Notes: generated by a model not told the origin, from the letters alone. Counted from the first letter of the stretch, positions 43,960 through 52,958 are shown. The stretch: DNA of 64,000 nucleotides from an uncultured Sphingorhabdus sp. (GCA_937873665.1 CALMYW010000518.1:107163-171162); one strand, 5' to 3'. A program made the numbers and translations.

Positions 43960-44562
43960 ATGCGTTCCGATCTTGCAAAATTCCTGCTTGTACCTGTTGC
44001 CGCCGTTTTGGTGGCCGGTTGCGGTATCAACAGCGTGCCGACTGCCGAGGAAAATGCGAAGGCGAAATGGGCTGACGTTCAGGCGGCGTTTCAAGAACGT
44101 TCCAATCTGATTCCCAACCTTGCAGCCGTCGTCAAAGGTGCCGCCGCGCAGGAAAACAAGACACTGACCGAAGTGATCGAAGCGCGCGCAAAGGCAACTT
44201 CGGTAACCCTGGCGCCAGGTGATCTCAGTGATCCGGCAAAGATGGCGGCTTTCCAATCCGCGCAAAACAATTTGTCGGGTAGCCTGTCGCGCCTGCTTGT
44301 GTCGGTTGAACAATATCCGCAACTGAAAAGCCAGGAAGGCTTCCTGAAATTGCAGGACCAGTTGGAAGGTCAGGAAAACCGCATCCGCATCACGCTGCGT
44401 GATTACAACGAAGCGGTGCGCCAGTATAACACGACAATCCGCACCTTCCCCGACATCATCGGCGCGAAAGTGATCCACGGCGCCAAGCCGATGGTGCCCT
44501 ATGAAGCGTCAACGCCGGGTGCAGAAGTCGCGCCGAAGCTCGACATGGCGCCGACGCAGTAA
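43960..44562 (+). CDS. lemA: LemA family lipoprotein
   Basis: A 200-residue protein with a lipobox (LVAGCG, Cys about 22) and a LemA three-helix domain: ENAKAKWADVQAAFQERSNLIPNLAAVVKG, then QYPQLKSQEGFLKLQDQLEGQENRI and DYNEAVRQYNT. LemA proteins are often encoded next to TPM-domain proteins, as here. The ATG at 43960 follows GGGAAGGAG. It starts an operon with two TPM genes and a nudix gene. Confidence 0.92.
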   Translation: MRSDLAKFLLVPVAAVLVAGCGINSVPTAEENAKAKWADVQAAFQERSNLIPNLAAVVKGAAAQENKTLTEVIEARAKATSVTLAPGDLSDPAKMAAFQSAQNNLSGSLSRLLVSVEQYPQLKSQEGFLKLQDQLEGQENRIRITLRDYNEAVRQYNTTIRTFPDIIGAKVIHGAKPMVPYEASTPGAEVAPKLDMAPTQ

Positions 44563-44585
44563 CGCCGCTGAACCGGACCAAGCAC

Positions 44586-45410
44586 ATGCTCAGGGCCTTT
44601 GCCCTTTTCCTCGCGACGCTGAGCGTATTGATCGGAAGTCCTGCATCCGCGCAGGATTTCCCGAAACTGACCGGCCGCGTGGTTGATCAGGCCGACTTGC
44701 TGACGCCCGAACAGGAAGCATCGCTGACGGCCAAGCTGGCGGGGCTCGAAACCCAATCGAACCGCCAGCTGGTCGTCACCACGATCAAAGATCTGCAGGG
44801 CTATGAGATTTCGGACTATGGCTATCGGCTTGGTCGCCATTGGGCCATTGGGCAGGATGGCAAGGGCGAAAGCGAAAAAGATAATGGCGCAATCCTGATC
44901 GTTGCCCCGACCGAACGCAAGATGCGCATTGAGGTGGGATACGGTCTTGAACCGGTGCTCACCGACGGCCTGTCCTCGAGCATCATCCGCAACGACATCA
45001 CGCCCTATTTCAAGGCCGGCGATTTCAATGGCGGGATCAATGCCGGCGTCGACCGCATCGTCACTCAACTGACCCTGCCGCCCGAAGAGGCTGCCAAGGT
45101 TGCCGAAGAGGCCGCACTGGCCGAAACGCGCTCGAATGAAGATGGCGAGGCCGTCTTCCTCGTTATCTTCTGGCTGTTCATCTTCCTCTTTTTCATCCTA
45201 CCCATCATCATATCGATTGCGCGCGGCGGCAAAAAGCATCGGCGCGGCCACGACAAGCATTGGGGCGGCCCGGTGATCATCTGGGGCGGTGGCGGATCGA
45301 ACTGGGGCGGCGGCAGTAGCGGCGGCTTTGGCGGTGGCGGTTTTGGCGGCGGAGGCTTCTCCGGCGGCGGCGGCAGCTTCGGCGGCGGCGGTGCCTCGGG
45401 GGGATGGTGA
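44586..45410 (+). CDS. TPM domain protein (YgcG family) with Gly-rich tail
   Basis: A 274-residue exported protein. The signal ends near ASA-Q (about residue 22). The TPM domain (about 26-150) begins LTGRVVDQADLLTPEQEASL and contains IEVGYGLEPVLTDGLSS. A membrane helix follows (about 190-212, FLVIFWLFIFLFFILPIII), then a basic segment and a Gly/Ser-rich tail of about 45 residues. YgcG-type proteins are membrane-anchored; the tail is thought to be disordered. It is 24 bp after lemA and its last codon is 2 bp before the second TPM gene. Confidence 0.9.
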   Translation: MLRAFALFLATLSVLIGSPASAQDFPKLTGRVVDQADLLTPEQEASLTAKLAGLETQSNRQLVVTTIKDLQGYEISDYGYRLGRHWAIGQDGKGESEKDNGAILIVAPTERKMRIEVGYGLEPVLTDGLSSSIIRNDITPYFKAGDFNGGINAGVDRIVTQLTLPPEEAAKVAEEAALAETRSNEDGEAVFLVIFWLFIFLFFILPIIISIARGGKKHRRGHDKHWGGPVIIWGGGGSNWGGGSSGGFGGGGFGGGGFSGGGGSFGGGGASGGW

Positions 45411-45412
45411 GC

Positions 45413-46102
45413 ATGGCCTTGCGCAAGATCAGCCATGTCAGTGAAGCCGATCACCAATTGGTGACTGCGGCGGTAGCCGAGGCAGAACATCACACAAGCG
45501 GCGAAATCGTGACCATCGTCACCGACCTGTCCGACGATTATCACGACATCGCGCTGTCATGGGCGACGATGATCGCGTTCCTAGCCTTGTCGGTGGTCGC
45601 GGTATTCCCCGATTTCTATCTCGGCATGGTCGACCGCGCATTGGGCGGATGGGAGCATGACTGGACGGCGAGCGAATATCTAGCGCTGATCTTCCTGTTC
45701 ATGGGCGGCAAATGGCTCGGCACCTGGCTTCTCATGAAATGGATGCCGCTGCGGCTATTTCTGACGCCCAAACATATCAAGATGCGCCGCGTGCGCGCCC
45801 GCGCAATCGATCTGTTCAAGGTCGGTACCGAGAGCAAGACTGTCGGACGTACCGGAGTGTTGCTTTACCTTTCAATGCGCGAACACCGGGCTGAAATCGT
45901 TGCCGACGAAGCCATTGCCAGCAAGGTTGCTCCTGAAGTCTGGGGCGATGCCATGATCGCGCTGATCGACAACCTCCGCGAAGGCCGCCCCGGCGAAGGC
46001 ATGGCCGAAGCGGTTCGGCAAATGGGCGTAGTGCTGGCAGAACACTTCCCCAAAGGCAGCGAAAATCCGAATGAATTGCCCGACAGGTTGATCGAAATCT
46101 GA
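45413..46102 (+). CDS. TPM domain membrane protein
   Basis: A 229-residue protein with a split TPM-like domain: an N-terminal part (SEADHQLVTAAVAEAEHHTSGEIVTIV), two or three membrane helices (about 50-120), then VLLYLSMREHRAEIVADEAIASKV and a helical end. It lacks a signal peptide and the Gly-rich tail, so it complements rather than duplicates the preceding gene. An ATG three codons upstream (45404) is possible; the GGGGGGATG site fits the later one. It overlaps the nudix start by one base. Confidence 0.85.
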   Translation: MALRKISHVSEADHQLVTAAVAEAEHHTSGEIVTIVTDLSDDYHDIALSWATMIAFLALSVVAVFPDFYLGMVDRALGGWEHDWTASEYLALIFLFMGGKWLGTWLLMKWMPLRLFLTPKHIKMRRVRARAIDLFKVGTESKTVGRTGVLLYLSMREHRAEIVADEAIASKVAPEVWGDAMIALIDNLREGRPGEGMAEAVRQMGVVLAEHFPKGSENPNELPDRLIEI

Positions 46103-46620
46103 TGCCGGACAACGGAGTCGAAGAAATCGTCTGGCAGGGCAAATTCGTTACCGCCAAGCGCAAAGGCAAATGGGAATTTGTCAGCCGGTCGCGCGGGATT
46201 AAGGCGGCGGTTATCCTCGCGGTCGAGGACGGGCATGTCCTGCTGGTCGAGCAATATCGCGTTCCGCTTGGCAGGAACTGCATCGAACTGCCCGCAGGCC
46301 TGATCGGTGACGAAACCGAAGGTGAAGACCCGCTGGAGGCGGCAGGCCGCGAACTGGAAGAAGAAACCGGCTATCGCGCGACAAAGCTCGAATCGCTCGG
46401 CGAATATTATTCCTCCCCCGGCATGGTCAGCGAAAGTTTCACGCTGGTGCGGGCTTCGGGTTTGACCAAGGTGGGTGAAGGCGGTGGTACCGATGGTGAG
46501 GATATCACCGTGCACCGTGTTGCCCTAAATGCACTTCAGGGCTTTCTGGATGAAAAACGCAGTGAAGGCATGGGCGTTGATGTACGCCTTCTAATGCTTT
46601 TGGGCCCGCAGCTTATCTGA
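46102..46620 (+). CDS. NUDIX hydrolase (ADP-ribose pyrophosphatase-like)
   Basis: A 172-residue protein. The NUDIX box is GLIGDETEGEDPLEAAGRELEEETGY (about 70-95), with the metal-binding R-E-L-E-E-E-T-G intact. The preceding IELPAG and following SPGMVSESFTLVRA are typical of the ADP-ribose pyrophosphatase group. It would hydrolyse ADP-ribose or similar compounds. It begins at the TPM gene stop codon and overlaps the NDUFS4-like gene tail to tail by 8 bp. Confidence 0.9.
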   Translation: MPDNGVEEIVWQGKFVTAKRKGKWEFVSRSRGIKAAVILAVEDGHVLLVEQYRVPLGRNCIELPAGLIGDETEGEDPLEAAGRELEEETGYRATKLESLGEYYSSPGMVSESFTLVRASGLTKVGEGGGTDGEDITVHRVALNALQGFLDEKRSEGMGVDVRLLMLLGPQLI

Positions 46621-46894
46621 AATTGTCGGCGTAAGCCTGCAACTTCAGCACCTTTGGCGCAGCCGGGATCACCGTATAGCTGATACCATTTTTGTCGGCA
46701 TAGGCCTTGGCGGCCTCGAGCGTAGCAAATTTCAGGTTCAACTGGCGACGCGTATCGGCCGAACCGGCCCAGCCCATCAGCGGATCAGGGCGCTGCGCAT
46801 CGGCGGGAATATATTCGAGCACCCATTGCCCGGTGCCGTAGCGGCCCGATTGCAACGCATTTTTCGATTTCTGGACGATCCGAGCCTGAGTCAT
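46613..46894 (-). CDS. NDUFS4-like complex I subunit
   Basis: A 93-residue homologue of the 18-kDa (NDUFS4/AQDQ) subunit of NADH:ubiquinone oxidoreductase, found in mitochondria and alphaproteobacteria. The core is ARIVQKSKNALQSGRYGTGQWVLEY, PDPLMGWAGSADTRRQLNLKF and EAAKAYADKNGISYTV. It stabilises the Q-module of complex I. The ATG at 46892-46894 follows GGAAAGG. It stands alone, away from the nuo operon, as is usual in alphaproteobacteria. Confidence 0.9.
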   Translation of the reverse strand: MTQARIVQKSKNALQSGRYGTGQWVLEYIPADAQRPDPLMGWAGSADTRRQLNLKFATLEAAKAYADKNGISYTVIPAAPKVLKLQAYADNFR

Positions 46895-46938
46895 GCATGC
46901 GCCTTTCCGAGATTTTGCGCCGTTGTTCAACCCCAAAA

Positions 46939-47005
46939 CCGTAGTGCTGAGCCTGTCGAAGCACGCCCAGCAGTTAAGCGCCCTTCGACAGGCTCAGGGC
47001 TACGG
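46939..47005. repeat. Palindromic repeat, GCCTGTCGAAG family
   Basis: About 67 bp between the NDUFS4-like gene and hrpB. The arms are CCGTAGTGCTGAGCCTGTCG and, inverted, CGACAGGCTCAGGGCTACGG, with a short centre. It is a common sphingomonad repeat type and a third family in this window beside the GCGAAGGC/CTGAAC and GCGGGAGGGG types. Confidence 0.85.
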
Positions 47006-47015
47006 TGATCCCTCA

Positions 47016-49496
47016 CTAAATTCCCTGCTTTTTCTTGGTTTTAAGACTGGCCACCGCAGCCGTCGGATCATCCGGCCAGTTATGCTTGGGATATCGCCCG
47101 CGCATTTCCTTGGCGACATCGGCCCAACTGCCTTTCCAGAATCCGGGCAGGTCGCGCGTGGTCTGGATCGGGCGGCCTGCCGGGGAAGTGAGCGACAGCA
47201 CCAGTGGAGTTCGATTGGGGCCGATGGTGGGATGCTCCGCAAGCCCGAAAAGTGCCTGCACGCGCAGTTCCACGGTCGGCCCGCCCTCTGCGGCATAGTC
47301 AATCAAATGGGTTGTGCCTGCAGGCGATGTGAAATGCGATGGTGCCAGACGCTCGACCATCTGCTGATTTTCCCAACCCAGCAGTCCAAGCAATGCATTG
47401 TGCAATGCGCCAGGATCAAGTTCAGACAATCGCCGCTTTCCGCCCAGCAAAGGTGCGAGCCACATCTCGAGTGCCTCGCCTAGCTCGGCGTCGCTCAAAC
47501 CCGAAACCCCTGCCCATTGCGCCCGTTCGCGCAGCCGTATCGAGGCGTCGCTCCACGGTAGCAGGCCGAGCCCATGTTCGCGCACGCCCTGCAGCAAGGC
47601 AGCGGCGATAGCCTCCGGATCGGCCTTGGCGTCCTGCCCCTTTGACAGAGTTATCGCACCCAGCCGGCGACCGCTTTCCGTTCGCACACCTCCGGTTGCC
47701 GGATCAAAGCTTGCGTGCGCGCCGCTAACAATGCGGTCGCCATAGAGCACCTCGATTTCCGCAAAATCAATTGCTGCTGCCGATAGTATACGTGCGCCCG
47801 ATGCCGCTCCTTGGATATCGGCGATCGCTAGCCATTCTTCTTTGGCCAGTGGGTGTGCGGGATCGAGCCGATATCCCCTGCCCCCAACGCTCAGCCAATT
47901 TTCGCCGGAGGCGTCACGGCGCTTTGCGATGCGGTCCGGGAAAGCGAGGGCGATCGCTGACGCAATCCCCCTCCCGCTTGCGGGAGGGCTAAGGGGAGGG
48001 CTTGAAACATGTCGCTGCTGCGACTGGCCCTCCCCCAGCCCCTCCCGCATGCGGGAGGGGAGAAGGTCTAACCACCTCCTCACCAGCCCCAGCGCCGCCT
48101 CTGCCCTATGGCCGCGCTCGCTGCGCCAGCGCGCGAGGCGTCGTTCGAGATCGGTATCATTGCCGCCCAGTCCGCGTTCGGACAGCAACACGGCAACCTC
48201 GGCCGCGAGCTTGCCAAAACCGAGCTCCGACGCCGTGACCAGCATATGCGCGAGCCGCGGTGGCAGCGGCAGGCGCGCAATGGCGTTACCATGTTCGGTA
48301 GGGCGTCCGTCCGCGTCGATTGCCTCCAATTCGGCCAGTCGCGCGCGCGCTTCATCAATCGCTACTTTTGGCGGAGGATCGAGCCACTGCAATGTCGGCG
48401 GATCGCTGACGCCCCACAGCGCGCAATCGAGCAGCAGGGGCGAAAGATCGGCCTCCAATATCTCTGGCGGATCGAATGGCGGCATCCCTGCCGTCGCAGC
48501 CTCTTCCCACAAGCGATAGGCGACGCCTGCACCTTGCCGTGCGGCGCGCCCTGCCCTCTGCGTTACTGCGGCCTGGCTCGCCCGCTCGGTGACCAGCCGG
48601 GTCGATCCCGCTGCTCGGTCATATCGGGCACGGCGCGCAAGACCGCTATCGACGACGATACGGACACCGTCGATCGTCAGGCTGGTTTCGGCAATGGAGG
48701 TCGCAAGGATGACCTTTCGATGGGTGCTTTTGCGAATGGCTGCACGCTGTTCGGCTGGATCGAGGCTGCCATGCAGGCGGTGGATTTCGGCGGCGACACC
48801 TTCTATCCGCTCCGCTGTCCGCTCAATTTCGGCGACACCCGGCAGGAAGGCCAGCACATCGCCCTCAATTTCCTCTGCCAATGCGCGGCGGATGGCTGCT
48901 GCCATTTCATCCTCGATACGGGCCTCGGCCTTTCGCCCGATATGGCGCAATTCGAGCGGCCATGACATGCCCTCACTTTCAATGACCGGCGCTTGCATCA
49001 ATCTGGCAAAACGCCCGCCGTCGAGCGTGGCTGACATAGCCATCAACCGTAAATCGGGGCGCAGCCCGCCTTGGGCATCAAGGGCCAAAGCCAAGCCAAA
49101 ATCGCTGTCGAGGCTGCGTTCGTGGACTTCATCGAACAGCACAGCTGAGACCCCGGCAAGCTCGGGATCGTCCTGTATGCGGTTGCGGAATATGCCTTCG
49201 GTCAGAACCAATATGCGCGTTTTGGTCGACTGCTTGCTGTCCATTCGGGTCGCATATCCAACCAGCCCGCCAACAGGTTCGCCCATCAGTTCGGCAATCC
49301 TCTCCGCAGCGGCGCGCGCGGCTAATCTGCGTGGGGAAAGCAGCAATATCTGACCTGAGCACCAAGGCTCGCCCAACAAGGCAGAGGCAACCATCGTTGT
49401 CTTGCCTGCTCCGGGTGGTGCGATCAGAACAGCGTTGGATCCCGCGATAAGCGCGGCCTTCAATTCGGGCAGTACAACTTCAACAGGAAGGGTCAC
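47016..49496 (-). CDS. hrpB: ATP-dependent helicase HrpB, with in-frame repeat insertion
   Basis: An 826-residue DEAH-box helicase. Motif I is GAGKTT, motif II DEVH, motif III SATL and motif VI QRAGRAAR, with the HrpB C-terminal domain ending in GSWADVAKEMRGRYPKHNWPDDP. At residues about 479-511 the sequence LLPSRMREGLGEGQSQQRHV and the following 15 residues (SSPPLSPPASGRGIA) are encoded by a palindromic repeat (47967-48062), in frame. The insertion sits between two helices before the conserved AIALAFPDRIAKRR. The helicase is not frameshifted, so it is probably functional. HrpB's biological role is poorly known. Confidence 0.93.
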   Translation of the reverse strand: MTLPVEVVLPELKAALIAGSNAVLIAPPGAGKTTMVASALLGEPWCSGQILLLSPRRLAARAAAERIAELMGEPVGGLVGYATRMDSKQSTKTRILVLTEGIFRNRIQDDPELAGVSAVLFDEVHERSLDSDFGLALALDAQGGLRPDLRLMAMSATLDGGRFARLMQAPVIESEGMSWPLELRHIGRKAEARIEDEMAAAIRRALAEEIEGDVLAFLPGVAEIERTAERIEGVAAEIHRLHGSLDPAEQRAAIRKSTHRKVILATSIAETSLTIDGVRIVVDSGLARRARYDRAAGSTRLVTERASQAAVTQRAGRAARQGAGVAYRLWEEAATAGMPPFDPPEILEADLSPLLLDCALWGVSDPPTLQWLDPPPKVAIDEARARLAELEAIDADGRPTEHGNAIARLPLPPRLAHMLVTASELGFGKLAAEVAVLLSERGLGGNDTDLERRLARWRSERGHRAEAALGLVRRWLDLLPSRMREGLGEGQSQQRHVSSPPLSPPASGRGIASAIALAFPDRIAKRRDASGENWLSVGGRGYRLDPAHPLAKEEWLAIADIQGAASGARILSAAAIDFAEIEVLYGDRIVSGAHASFDPATGGVRTESGRRLGAITLSKGQDAKADPEAIAAALLQGVREHGLGLLPWSDASIRLRERAQWAGVSGLSDAELGEALEMWLAPLLGGKRRLSELDPGALHNALLGLLGWENQQMVERLAPSHFTSPAGTTHLIDYAAEGGPTVELRVQALFGLAEHPTIGPNRTPLVLSLTSPAGRPIQTTRDLPGFWKGSWADVAKEMRGRYPKHNWPDDPTAAVASLKTKKKQGI
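47967..48062. repeat. Palindromic repeat inside the hrpB coding sequence
   Basis: A 96-bp GCGGGAGGGG-family element: CCCCTCCCGCTTGCGGGAGG, then GGGGAGGGCTTGAAAC, a variable centre, and CCCTCCCCCAGCCCCTCCCG with the closing hairpin. Its outer and inner arms match the intergenic copy at 38340-38438. Translated in the hrpB frame (reverse strand) it gives about 32 residues with no stop. Length is a multiple of three within what I can see. Confidence 0.85.
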
Positions 49497-49502
49497 GCCG
49501 CC

Positions 49503-50516
49503 TTAATAGGCGCGGGCAATGGCAAACTCCACCGCCTCGACAAGCGCATCCTTGGCTGCGCTGGCTGGGAACGGGCCGAGGGCGTCGATGGCGCGCTGCC
49601 CATAATGGCGGGCACGCTCCAGCGTATCGTCGATGGCGCTATATTTGCGCAGCAGACCAGTCGCATAAGCCAGATCATCGGCGCTTACACGGTGACCGAG
49701 CATCGCATTGTGCCAGAAGCTCTTTTCCTCTGCATCGCCACGACTGTGTGCGAGGATTACGGGCAATGTCACCTTGCCATCGCGGAAATCGTCACCCGCA
49801 TCCTTGCCCATCGTTGCGCCGTCGGAGACATAGTCGATAGCATCGTCGACCAGCTGGAAAGCGATCCCCAGATTGCGGCCATAGGCATCGAGCGCCAACT
49901 CGTCCGCCTCGGAGCGTTCGGCAACCACGGCCGCAATGCGGCAGGCGGCAGCGAACAGCGCGGCCGTCTTCGAACCAATAATATCGAGATATTTTTCTTG
50001 GCTGGTGGAAATCTGCCGCTGTGCGGTCAACTGGTTCACCTCTCCCTCGGCAATCACCGCCGACGCGTTGGACAGGATTTTGAGGACCTTTAGCGAGCCA
50101 TCCTCGACCATCAGTTCGAAAGAGCGGCTGAACAGGAAATCGCCGACCAGCACCGCGGCCGGATTGCCGAAAATCAGATTCGCGGCGGTCTTGCCGCGCC
50201 GCATGTCGCTGCCATCTACAACATCATCGTGCAGCAGCGTCGCGGTGTGGATGAACTCTACTGCTGCTGCCAGCTTGTGATGCCGATCCCCCGGATAATC
50301 GAGCAAGCGCGCGCAAGCGAGCGTCAGCATCGGTCGCATCCGCTTTCCGCCGCCGGCGATCAAATGCCCTGCCAGTTCCGGGATTAGCGGAATTTCCGAC
50401 TGCATTCGATCGAGAATCACCGCATTCACGCGGTTCATTTCCGGAGCCACGAGATTGAGCATCGGCTGGAGCGAAGGCGTGCGCGCGGCGCCAAGTTGGT
50501 GAATGGTCGCAGTCAT
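49503..50516 (-). CDS. ispB: Polyprenyl synthetase (octaprenyl diphosphate synthase type)
   Basis: A 337-residue trans-isoprenyl diphosphate synthase. The first Asp-rich motif is LLHDDVVDGSDMRRG (D97, D98, D101) and the second is QLVDDAIDYVSD; GGGKRMRPML precedes them. It makes the long side chain of ubiquinone. The frame is open to 50876. I start at the ATG at 50514-50516, preceded by GGAGGAT although the spacing is short. Its 5' end faces the chorismate mutase gene, with starts 97 bp apart. Confidence 0.88.
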   Translation of the reverse strand: MTATIHQLGAARTPSLQPMLNLVAPEMNRVNAVILDRMQSEIPLIPELAGHLIAGGGKRMRPMLTLACARLLDYPGDRHHKLAAAVEFIHTATLLHDDVVDGSDMRRGKTAANLIFGNPAAVLVGDFLFSRSFELMVEDGSLKVLKILSNASAVIAEGEVNQLTAQRQISTSQEKYLDIIGSKTAALFAAACRIAAVVAERSEADELALDAYGRNLGIAFQLVDDAIDYVSDGATMGKDAGDDFRDGKVTLPVILAHSRGDAEEKSFWHNAMLGHRVSADDLAYATGLLRKYSAIDDTLERARHYGQRAIDALGPFPASAAKDALVEAVEFAIARAY

Positions 50517-50612
50517 ATCCTCCAAAGCCTTGGCAAGCGGCAGCCCCGCGCGCAAGTGCAAAAGCTGCAATGCCGCTTGCCTGTCACGCCTTGGCACGGC
50601 ATGGAATGGGCG

Positions 50613-50903
50613 ATGGCACAGGACGACAAGCTCACCCGGTATCGCGAGAGCATCGACAATATCGATGCAGCCCTCGTGTTCATGCTCGCCGAGCGTTTCA
50701 AAATCACGCAGGCAGTGGGCGAATATAAGGCGACGACCAAGCTGCCGCCCGCAGACCCTGGTCGCGAAGAGCGGCAGATCGAGAGGCTGCGCCAATTGGC
50801 GAAAGACGCCAATCTCGATCCCGATTTTACCGAAAAATTCCTGCGCTTCATCATCGATGAGGTCATCCGCCACCATGAGCGGATAAGGGACGGGGCTGGC
50901 TAA
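50613..50903 (+). CDS. Chorismate mutase, AroQ class
   Basis: A 96-residue monofunctional chorismate mutase. The three-helix domain shows LTRYRESIDNIDAALVFMLAERFKITQAVGEYK and PPADPGREERQIERLRQLA, including the conserved R and K residues of the AroQ active site. It converts chorismate to prephenate for Phe/Tyr synthesis. The start is uncertain: ATGs at 50601 and 50613 are both possible, and the second has GGAATGGG upstream. It overlaps the histidine kinase stop by four bases, tail to tail. Confidence 0.85.
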   Translation: MAQDDKLTRYRESIDNIDAALVFMLAERFKITQAVGEYKATTKLPPADPGREERQIERLRQLAKDANLDPDFTEKFLRFIIDEVIRHHERIRDGAG

Positions 50904-52288
50904 ACCGCTTTGGGCAGTTTCAACCTGACCAACAAACCGCCCATATCCTCGCTTTCGTCCAGTTCGATAGTGCCGTTGTAGATTTCGGCGACGTCGCGAA
51001 CGATAGCCATACCAAGGCCAGTGCCAGGCTTCCCGCTATCGAGCCGTACGCCACGGTCGAAAATGCGCGCCCTGTCTTTTTCAGGGATACCCCGGCCGTC
51101 ATCTTCAATTACAATTGCGACCATATCGCCCGCATCCTCGACGGTTACAAACACGCTGCCGCCGCCATATTTGGCTGCGTTTTCGACCAGATTGCCAATC
51201 ATTTCGTCCAGATCCTGCCGCTCGACGCGCACCGCAACTTCCTTGTTGCCTGCCATGTCGAGGCGGACATGGCGGTATAGGCGTCCGACCGCGCGCTCGA
51301 CCGATTCGAGGCTTTGCCATACTTCTGCCCGGCTATGACTATGCCCACGCCGCCCGACCGCGCGCGCGCGGGCGAGATGGTGATCGACCTGACGCCGCAT
51401 TGTCGTTGCCTCACGGATTACAGTCTCGGCAAGGTCGGGGGCCTGTGCCGTGGCGCTGTTCATGATAACCGTCAGCGGTGTCTTCAACGCATGAGCAAGA
51501 TTGCCTGCATGGCGCCGCGCCTCTTCAGCCTGCTTCTCATTATGGTCAAGTAAAGCATTGAGTTCATTGACCATTGGCATCACTTCATCAGGCAATGCGT
51601 CCTGGATTCGATGCTGCTTGCCGCTGCGCATCGCCGCAATCTCCCGGCGCACATCGCGCAATGGCCATAGTCCGTAAAAGGTCTGCAAAGCGGCCATGAT
51701 GATCAGTCCGAATGCCAGCACCGCAAAGGCCGTCGCCAATACGGTGCGCAATTCGGTGATCTGGGCATCGAGGCTCTCGCGGCTTTGTGCCACCATGAAG
51801 ATCCAGCGCGTATTGCTATCGGGCAAGACGATCGCGCGTTCAACGATGCGGAGCGGCTCTCCGGCAAACTCTTCGCTGGACCGGAAATGCGGCTTGGCAT
51901 CGTTGTGACTCAGATCGACACGTAACGTCCGGTCCCACAGCGAGCGTGAAGGAAACGGCATTTTGCCCTTCCCGCTGATTTGCCAGTAAAGCCCGCTGTT
52001 GGGTTCAAGAAAACGCTGGTCGCCGAGCGGCCGATTGAGGCGCACCTCACCATCGGGCCCTATTTCGGCCGAGGCGATCATGGCCGTCAGCACATATTCC
52101 ATCTGGTCGTCGAAATTGTCCGACACAGCGTTGACCAGCACGCGATCCAGCGCCAGCCCACCAGCGATTAACAGCAGGGTTATCCAACCGGCGGCAATGA
52201 TGATCATGCGGCGGCTCAAAGAGCCGGTGCCGCGTGCGGGCTTGTCTGCTGTCGTTACCGGAGCAACATGGCCCGCCTCTTCCGCCAT
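50900..52288 (-). CDS. Sensor histidine kinase
   Basis: A 462-residue membrane kinase. Two membrane helices (about 27-47 and 187-206) bracket a periplasmic sensor domain of about 140 residues with RFLEPNSGLYWQI and TRWIFMVAQSRE. A HAMP linker leads to HisKA with His266 in NLAHALKTPLTVI, then HATPase_c (N box NLVENAAKYGG, G box DDGRGIPE, TGLGMAI). It resembles PhoQ-like kinases. The ATG at 52286-52288 is 4 bp past the response-regulator stop, so the two are co-translated. Confidence 0.92.
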   Translation of the reverse strand: MAEEAGHVAPVTTADKPARGTGSLSRRMIIIAAGWITLLLIAGGLALDRVLVNAVSDNFDDQMEYVLTAMIASAEIGPDGEVRLNRPLGDQRFLEPNSGLYWQISGKGKMPFPSRSLWDRTLRVDLSHNDAKPHFRSSEEFAGEPLRIVERAIVLPDSNTRWIFMVAQSRESLDAQITELRTVLATAFAVLAFGLIIMAALQTFYGLWPLRDVRREIAAMRSGKQHRIQDALPDEVMPMVNELNALLDHNEKQAEEARRHAGNLAHALKTPLTVIMNSATAQAPDLAETVIREATTMRRQVDHHLARARAVGRRGHSHSRAEVWQSLESVERAVGRLYRHVRLDMAGNKEVAVRVERQDLDEMIGNLVENAAKYGGGSVFVTVEDAGDMVAIVIEDDGRGIPEKDRARIFDRGVRLDSGKPGTGLGMAIVRDVAEIYNGTIELDESEDMGGLLVRLKLPKAV

Positions 52289-52292
52289 GATG

Positions 52293-52958
52293 TCAGCCGC
52301 GCGGTTCTTCCAGGCTATAGCCAAGACCGCGAATGGTCGAGATCACATCCTGACCGAGTTTCTTGCGGATGCGGGTGACGAAAACCTCGATCGTGTTCGA
52401 ATCGCGGTCGAAATCCTGATCGTAAATATGCTCGATCAGCTCGGTGCGGCTGACGACCTTACCCTTGTGGTGCATCAGATACGACAGCAGTTTATATTCC
52501 TGTGCAGTCAGCTTCACCGGCTCACCGTTGAGCGTGACGCGGCCCGAACGAGTATCGAGACGAACATCGCCAGCTGTCAGTTCGGAAGAGGCGTTGCCCG
52601 AGGCACGACGGATCAATGCGCGAAGGCGCGCGATCAGTTCTTCGGTCTGGAAAGGCTTGGCCAGATAATCATCGGCACCGGCATCAAGGCCCGCTACTTT
52701 GTCAGACCAGCTGTCGCGCGCTGTTAACACCAGTACAGGGAATTTCTTCCCTTCACGCCGCCAGCGATCCAGCACCGTCAATCCGTCAACTTCGGGTAGG
52801 CCGAGGTCGAGGATCACCGCATCGTAATTTTCGGTGGAGCCCATGAAATGGCCGTCTTCGCCATCGATCGACAGATCGACGGCATAGCCTGCACCTTCCA
52901 GCGTCGATTTGAGCTGCTGGCCCAGCGTCGGTTCGTCTTCCACGATCAGGATGCGCAT
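52293..52958 (-). CDS. OmpR-family response regulator
   Basis: A 221-residue two-component regulator. The receiver phospho-acceptor is Asp51 in AVILDLGLPEVDG, with the conserved Lys in DDYLAKPFQTEEL. The C-terminal winged-helix DNA-binding domain (about 125-218) has VKLTAQEYKLLSYLMHHKGKVVSRTELIEHIYD and ends FVTRIRKKLG..ISTIRGLGY. It pairs with the kinase encoded just downstream and probably controls the PepSY gene upstream. The stimulus is unknown. Confidence 0.94.
   Translation of the reverse strand: MRILIVEDEPTLGQQLKSTLEGAGYAVDLSIDGEDGHFMGSTENYDAVILDLGLPEVDGLTVLDRWRREGKKFPVLVLTARDSWSDKVAGLDAGADDYLAKPFQTEELIARLRALIRRASGNASSELTAGDVRLDTRSGRVTLNGEPVKLTAQEYKLLSYLMHHKGKVVSRTELIEHIYDQDFDRDSNTIEVFVTRIRKKLGQDVISTIRGLGYSLEEPRG

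Noticed and set aside
47016..49496. hrpB as a pseudogene because of the repeat
   Set aside because: The reading frame is unbroken and all helicase motifs are intact, so it is treated as a functional gene with an insertion.
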